Shown: in pieces, positions 31,826-35,734 of the stretch
How the letters are laid out: every line of letters starts with the position of its first letter
How positions within the stretch are numbered: position 1 is the first letter of the stretch
Assembly: GCA_020720045.1 (NCBI GenBank)
Contig: DYPH01000056.1
Span: forward strand, 1 to 35,734
DNA: 35,734 bases
Source of the DNA: Sorangium cellulosum
GTDB lineage: Bacteria; Myxococcota_A; Polyangia; Polyangiales; Polyangiaceae
Direction of reading: 5' to 3'
Notes under the pieces: model-generated
Told to the model about the DNA's origin: nothing
What the model saw: only the letters and a program-made list of their open reading frames with translations
The model's database searches: none
Made by a program: the position numbers and the translations under genes

Positions 31826-33214
31826 ATGCTCCGCTCCCCGCTCTCGCTGGTCGTCGCCCTCTCCTTCGTCTCTCTGGCCGCCTGCGCGACGGAGGCTCGC
31901 ACGGGAGGGGCCGAGGGGCCGACCGGCACTCCCGGCGTCGATGAAGGTGCCGAAGCGAACGTCTCCCAGGAAGAAATGGATATTCTTCAGGCTTCCGACG
32001 GCGAACCGACGGAGGCTGCGAGCGACCCGACGCTCGTCTGCCCCGCGGGGGCGACCGTCGACCCTGCAAGCCGGCTCTGCGTCGACGGAGCGGGAAACGC
32101 CGTCGGACCGTTCCCGCCCGGCATGGTCGACGCCTGCAAAGCGGCCGGTGGTGGCGCCGTCTGCAGCACCGATCGTTGGCCGGTTGGCCTCGCGTCAAAG
32201 GCCCGTGAGGCAGGCTCCGTCGCCGATCCCCACGACGTCGACGACGACGGCCGCGCCCTCTGCCCCGCCGGAACCGCCATCGACCTCCGCTCGGGGATCT
32301 GCACCGACGGGACCTTCGTCTACGGCCCGTTTTTTCCGTTTGAAATCGAGCACTGCAAGGCGGTCGGCGGTGGCGCCGCCTGTGGCCAATCGCGCTTTCC
32401 GATCGCCCACACCGTCGACATCCAGGCCCTCCTCGAAGGGGAACGGCTCGCCGCCCTCGCCGCGCTAAACGGCGGAGACGTCGCCACCAAGGCGGTCCAG
32501 AAGGTCTCCGATTCCTGCGGCAAGGCTGCGGAACTCCATAATAAATACAAAGACAACTACGCGCAGATCAAGCGCGATGGCGATCGCTTTGGGCGCAAGG
32601 TCGGGACGACGATGCTCTGCGCCACCTACGCCTCCAAGGCGATGCAGCGCATCGACCCGAGCTTCCCGTTGCGCCCCCGCGTCGACCGCGTCGACAACGG
32701 TGGAAAGGTCACCAAAGACCCCGGCTTCCGCGAGGCGCTCGTCGAGCGCCAGTGGACGACAATCCCCCGCGACAAGTGCCAGCCGGGCGACTTCGCGTTC
32801 ACCACCGAAGGCGGCGAATACGGCAGCAAGTCGAAGCCGAAAAATCCGAAGGTTACCGCCACGAACCCGACCGGCGCCCACTCGGCCCACGGGTTCATGG
32901 TCACCGACCGCGCCGGCGGCACCTTCACCGGCATCGACAACCGCGGCTTTGGCTACGACCGGAAATCGGGCCAGCTCGACGTCGCCTACTGCATGCGTGC
33001 GCCGGGCGTGCCCCAGGGCTGCAACGACTTCGTCTGCACCGACAAGGCCGACGGCAACTACTGCGGCCTCGTAGGCAGCGTTTACAACGTCATCACGTGC
33101 ACCGGGGAGACCCGCAAGGCGACGTTGCAGTGCGCGACGAACAAGCGCTGCACGAAAGGGGCGAGCGCCCCCGCCGGCGACCTCACCAAGGCGGCCGAAG
33201 CGACCTGCAAGTGA
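31826..33214 (+). CDS. Exported lipoprotein with papain-like C-terminal domain
   Basis: A 462-residue protein with lipobox SLAAC (Cys20). Two Cys-rich repeats follow: LVCPAGATVDPASRLCVDGA and ALCPAGTAIDLRSGICTDGT, each ending in a VGPF or YGPF motif and a CKAxGGGAxC stretch. A C-terminal domain (about 230-400) has TTMLCATYASKAMQRIDPSF, CQPGDFAFTTEGG, SAHGFMVTDRAGG and FTGIDNRGFG. The order Cys, then PGDFAF, then His, then DN matches NlpC/P60 or CHAP-type cysteine peptidases/amidases, so a cell-wall hydrolase role is inferred. A final Cys-rich tail follows. The ATG at 31826 begins the signal peptide; the longer frame to 31781 is not needed. It ends at a strong terminator. Confidence 0.75.
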   Translation: MLRSPLSLVVALSFVSLAACATEARTGGAEGPTGTPGVDEGAEANVSQEEMDILQASDGEPTEAASDPTLVCPAGATVDPASRLCVDGAGNAVGPFPPGMVDACKAAGGGAVCSTDRWPVGLASKAREAGSVADPHDVDDDGRALCPAGTAIDLRSGICTDGTFVYGPFFPFEIEHCKAVGGGAACGQSRFPIAHTVDIQALLEGERLAALAALNGGDVATKAVQKVSDSCGKAAELHNKYKDNYAQIKRDGDRFGRKVGTTMLCATYASKAMQRIDPSFPLRPRVDRVDNGGKVTKDPGFREALVERQWTTIPRDKCQPGDFAFTTEGGEYGSKSKPKNPKVTATNPTGAHSAHGFMVTDRAGGTFTGIDNRGFGYDRKSGQLDVAYCMRAPGVPQGCNDFVCTDKADGNYCGLVGSVYNVITCTGETRKATLQCATNKRCTKGASAPAGDLTKAAEATCK

Positions 33215-33235
33215 CGCTATTTTTGCCCCGATCGA

Positions 33236-33265
33236 CGCCGCGCTCCGAGGGGGCGCGGCGTTTTT
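33236..33265 (+). terminator. Rho-independent terminator after lipoprotein gene
   Basis: CGCCGCGC (33236-33243) pairs with GCGCGGCG (33253-33260), followed by TTTTT at 33261-33265. It lies 21 bases after the stop at 33214. Confidence 0.92.
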
Positions 33266-33343
33266 CGTCAGCAACCGCGACGAACTCAGGCTTTCCCAGT
33301 CTTTTAGGGTGGATCACGAATGCCTCACCTGCTGCCGCAAGCG

Positions 33344-33379
33344 TTGACATTGGACCCCTGCATCCGTCAGATACGCGTT
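33344..33379 (+). promoter_or_regulatory. Candidate leaderless promoter of PP2C gene
   Basis: TTGACA at 33344-33349 starts 36 bases before the GTG at 33380, with TCAGAT near -13 to -8. This is the third case of the same spacing in the window and supports the GTG over the earlier ATG at 33320. Confidence 0.45.
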
Positions 33380-34147
33380 GTGAGCCTTCGGATTGAAGTC
33401 GCCGGCGAGACCAACGTCGGCATGAAGCGTAACCATAACGAGGACAACTTCTCGATTATCGAGGAGGCCGGCCTGTATATCGTCGCCGACGGTATGGGCG
33501 GACATGCGTCCGGGGAGGTTGCGTCGAAGATGGCCGTCGACTCGCTCCGCGAGTTTTTCCAGGCGACGGCCCAAGATCCCGAGCGGACGTGGCCCTACAA
33601 GATGGACCGCTCGAAGGGCTACGAGGAGAACCGGCTCATCACCGGCATCAAGCTCGCGAACCTTCGCATCTACGAGACGGCCCAGAACGACGCCCGCAAG
33701 CGCGGCATGGGCACCACGCTCGTGACGCTCTTCGCCGTGGAAGACGGCGTCTACGTCGCCCACGTCGGCGATTCCCGCGTGTACCGGGTCCGCGACGGCA
33801 AGATCGAGCAGCTCACCGAGGACCACTCGCTCCTCAACGACTACATCAAGATGAAGCGGCTCACCCCCGAGGAGATCGCCAGCTTCCCGCACAAGAACGT
33901 CATCGTGCGCGCCCTAGGCATGAAGGACGTCGTCAAGGTCGACACCCGCTTCGAGACGCCCAAAGAAGGGGACATCTACCTCCTCTGCTCGGACGGTCTC
34001 TCCGGCCCGGTGACCGATCCCGATATCCTCAAGATCGCTACGGAAACCAGCGATTTGAAGGCGATGGCCTCCGCGCTGATCGCCCGGGCGAACGAAAACG
34101 GCGGCCCGGACAACGTCACCGTCGTCCTCGCCCGCTGGATCGCCTGA
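33380..34147 (+). CDS. PP2C-type Ser/Thr protein phosphatase
   Basis: A 255-residue PPM/PP2C phosphatase. It has the usual bacterial start VSLRIEVAGETNVGMKRNHN with the GxxxxxNxD motif, VADGMGGHASGEVAS with the metal Asp, GMGTTLVTLF, HVGDSRVYRVRDG, LTEDHSLLNDYI, LLCSDGLSGPVTD and GGPDNVTVVLA. These supply the metal-binding aspartates. The frame opens earlier with an ATG at 33320, but homologues start at the SLRIEVAG stretch, and the promoter spacing supports the GTG at 33380. It probably dephosphorylates Hanks-type kinase substrates. The kinase at 13540 is far away and need not be its partner. Confidence 0.93.
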   Translation: MSLRIEVAGETNVGMKRNHNEDNFSIIEEAGLYIVADGMGGHASGEVASKMAVDSLREFFQATAQDPERTWPYKMDRSKGYEENRLITGIKLANLRIYETAQNDARKRGMGTTLVTLFAVEDGVYVAHVGDSRVYRVRDGKIEQLTEDHSLLNDYIKMKRLTPEEIASFPHKNVIVRALGMKDVVKVDTRFETPKEGDIYLLCSDGLSGPVTDPDILKIATETSDLKAMASALIARANENGGPDNVTVVLARWIA

Positions 34148-34303
34148 ACCGTTCGGTCGGCGAAGATCCCTGAAAGCTCGCGCTCTTGCGCGAGCTGAAC
34201 GAGGCGCAGCACCGTCCGATGACGCGTTGCGCCTCGGTGACGTTTGTGTCAAGCACAGGACTCATCATTCCCACGCAATCGAAGTTGCCTCATGTGGGTG
34301 TTC

Positions 34304-34321
34304 GTGTCACACCTGTGACAC
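34304..34321. promoter_or_regulatory. 18-bp palindromic operator-like site before vWA lipoprotein
   Basis: GTGTCACA, CC, TGTGACAC forms a near-perfect dyad 21 bases before the ATG at 34343. The half-sites are TCACA and TGTGA in the order opposite to a CRP site. A bound regulator here would block transcription or translation start of the downstream gene. Confidence 0.55.
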
Positions 34322-34342
34322 ACGCCCGTCGCCGGAGAATCC

Positions 34343-35539
34343 ATGCGCCTTCCCACTCTGCTCGCCTTCGTCGCTATCCCCACGCTCGTTGCCGCAGCCG
34401 CCTGCAGCAGCCCCACGGAAACCTCCGGGTTTACGACGAAAGATGGTGGCAGCACGCCTAGCGACGACAGCGGCGTTGTGATCCCGCCAACCGACGGCGA
34501 CGGCGGGGGCATCGGCACCCAAGACGCCGGTCTCGAGGCCTGCGCGAAGGGCAAGACCGGCACGCGTCGCGTCCCGGCCTATCTCCAGCTCGTTTTGGAT
34601 GGCTCGGGCAGCATGGGCTTCCTTGAGGGCAAGCCGTGGGCAGCAATGGTCCAGGCGGTCACGAAGGTCGTTGGAAAGTGGCAAACGCCGTACGACCCCA
34701 CGCTCGGCGTCGGAATCAGCGTTTTCGAAGACAAGCTCGACGTCACCGGTGGTGACGGTCCCTATCCCGCGATCAGTCCCGGGGTGAGCGGTGGACGGGA
34801 CCTCAAAATCCAGGTGGTAACCTCCAGCCATGCGACCGCGCTCAAGAAGCGCGTCATCGACTCCGGGCCGAGCGGACTAACCCCGTCCTACGAGGCGCTG
34901 AGCGGAAACTACCCCTATGTGAAGGCGTTTGCACCTCCCGCCGGGGGCCCGCTCCCGTCGGGAGGAAAGAAGATTGTCGTCTTCATGAGCGACGGCGCGC
35001 CGAGCGATTGCGGTAGCACCCCCTATACCAAGTGCACCAATCTCGCGGCCCAGTATGCGGCGGACGGGGTCACCACCTTCGCGGTGCTGTTTACGGACGG
35101 CTCAAGTGACACGCTTCGTAGCTTCATGAACAACATGGCCTACAAAGGCAAAGGGTTCGCGAAGCCGAACTGCGATCCGACCTCGTCTTCGGCGACCAAA
35201 TACTGCCACTTCGAAGTCAACATCAACCAGAACGTCGATGCGATCGCGAACGCCTTTGTCGCAGCGATCGAGCAGGCCCGGAACAGCATCGACCCCTGCA
35301 CGCTCGCCATCGAGAAGCAGGCCGGCCAGGACTTCGACCCGACGCTCGTCAACGTCACCGTCACCGACGGCAACGGGAACAAGACGACGGTCCCCCAGGA
35401 TCCGGCGAACGGTTGGACCTTCGACGACCCGGCGAACCCGCAGAACGTCATCGTCCACGGCACGACCTGCGACACGGTAAAGACGGACAAGAACGCTTCC
35501 GTCGAACTGATCCTCGGCTGCCCGACGATTACGCGCTGA
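34343..35539 (+). CDS. vWA-domain lipoprotein
   Basis: A 398-residue exported protein. The signal peptide ends VAAAAC with Cys21, followed by an Asp/Gly/Ser-rich linker. A von Willebrand factor A domain starts near residue 78. The MIDAS metal site is DGSGSM (Asp86, Ser88, Ser90), the Thr loop is SGLTPSYEAL and the third loop is FMSDGAP. The C-terminal region (NSIDPCTLAIEKQAGQDF onward) is beta-rich with a pair of cysteines and may be a second domain. A GGAG ribosome-binding site precedes the ATG. vWA domains bind protein ligands through a divalent metal, and a surface adhesive role is inferred. It ends at an intrinsic terminator. Confidence 0.9.
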   Translation: MRLPTLLAFVAIPTLVAAAACSSPTETSGFTTKDGGSTPSDDSGVVIPPTDGDGGGIGTQDAGLEACAKGKTGTRRVPAYLQLVLDGSGSMGFLEGKPWAAMVQAVTKVVGKWQTPYDPTLGVGISVFEDKLDVTGGDGPYPAISPGVSGGRDLKIQVVTSSHATALKKRVIDSGPSGLTPSYEALSGNYPYVKAFAPPAGGPLPSGGKKIVVFMSDGAPSDCGSTPYTKCTNLAAQYAADGVTTFAVLFTDGSSDTLRSFMNNMAYKGKGFAKPNCDPTSSSATKYCHFEVNINQNVDAIANAFVAAIEQARNSIDPCTLAIEKQAGQDFDPTLVNVTVTDGNGNKTTVPQDPANGWTFDDPANPQNVIVHGTTCDTVKTDKNASVELILGCPTITR

Positions 35540-35562
35540 TCTCCTCGGACTCCCATCGTCGG

Positions 35563-35598
35563 CGCCGCCCCCATCAACTGGGGCGGCGTCTTTCGTTT
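35563..35598 (+). terminator. Rho-independent terminator after vWA gene
   Basis: CGCCGCCCC (35563-35571) pairs with GGGGCGGCG (35580-35588) around an eight-base loop, followed by TCTTTCGTTTT. The 135 bases after it, to the window edge, show no gene I can support. Confidence 0.9.
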
Positions 35599-35734
35599 TG
35601 GGGGGGCCAGGAGCAATTTCTCGCGGAGAGTACGGCGAGTTCCAGTACCTTCCGCCGACGATGGCAGCACGCACCGGGGAAGCCCGGTGATCGGCGTGCC
35701 GTTGGCCACGCCCCGTACCGCCACGATGGCGGCG

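Noticed and set aside
35599-35734. Possible gene start at ATG 35661 near the right edge
   Set aside because: That frame stops after nine codons, and the following GTG frame is too short before the window edge to judge.

Overview
The window looks like chromosomal DNA of a high-GC member of the Myxococcota, probably Polyangia-like. The evidence is a secreted protein with a MYXO-CTERM-type tail, a Ser/Thr kinase with a PEGA domain, several lipoproteins carrying Asp/Gly-rich linkers, HMG-CoA synthase of the mevalonate pathway, and a likely bacterial ceramide synthase/reductase pair. No rRNA, tRNA, CRISPR array or insertion sequence was recognised.

Layout. 1-2286 (-): three tightly packed genes, a P-loop ATPase, a 183-residue protein and a third protein cut by the window edge. 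2287-2686: a 43-bp tandem repeat array with dyad symmetry between divergent genes. 2687-6734 (+): a hypothetical gene, then a translationally coupled TPR protein (degenerate N-terminal NTPase-like domain) and metallo-beta-lactamase-fold protein. 6737-14304 (-): RNase HI, a Ser/Thr kinase, a LysM protein and two polytopic GT-C/TMTC-like membrane proteins. 14420-16083 (+): an ABC/OLD-type ATPase coupled to a small TOPRIM-like protein, both readable only after single-base corrections. 16077-16702 (-): a CAP-domain lipoprotein, also with one indel. 16827-19008 (+): a GNAT-like acyltransferase and an extended SDR. 19077-19983 (+): a Panacea-domain antitoxin and its probable toxin. 20084-21271 (+): HMG-CoA synthase. 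21295-25535: an Rpn-type PD-(D/E)XK nuclease, a hypothetical protein and a large thrombospondin-type-3 repeat surface protein. 25722-28566: a frameshifted small membrane protein divergent from RecD2 helicase. 28579-31572 (-): a GmrSD-like DUF262/HNH type IV restriction protein and two small membrane proteins. 31826-35539 (+): a lipoprotein with a papain-like C-terminal domain, a PP2C phosphatase and a vWA lipoprotein, with clear terminators.

The main theme is a scattered set of conflict or defence modules inside otherwise ordinary chromosome: the left ATPase operon, the TPR-MBL pair, the ATPase-TOPRIM pair, the Panacea toxin-antitoxin pair, Rpn and the DUF262/HNH protein. The least familiar are the TPR-MBL pair and the left-edge three-gene operon. 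Five single-base indels lie in or next to short runs at 15340, 15864, 16400, 25900 and 26076. They suggest residual sequencing error or gene decay, so the affected genes should be checked before biological conclusions are drawn.
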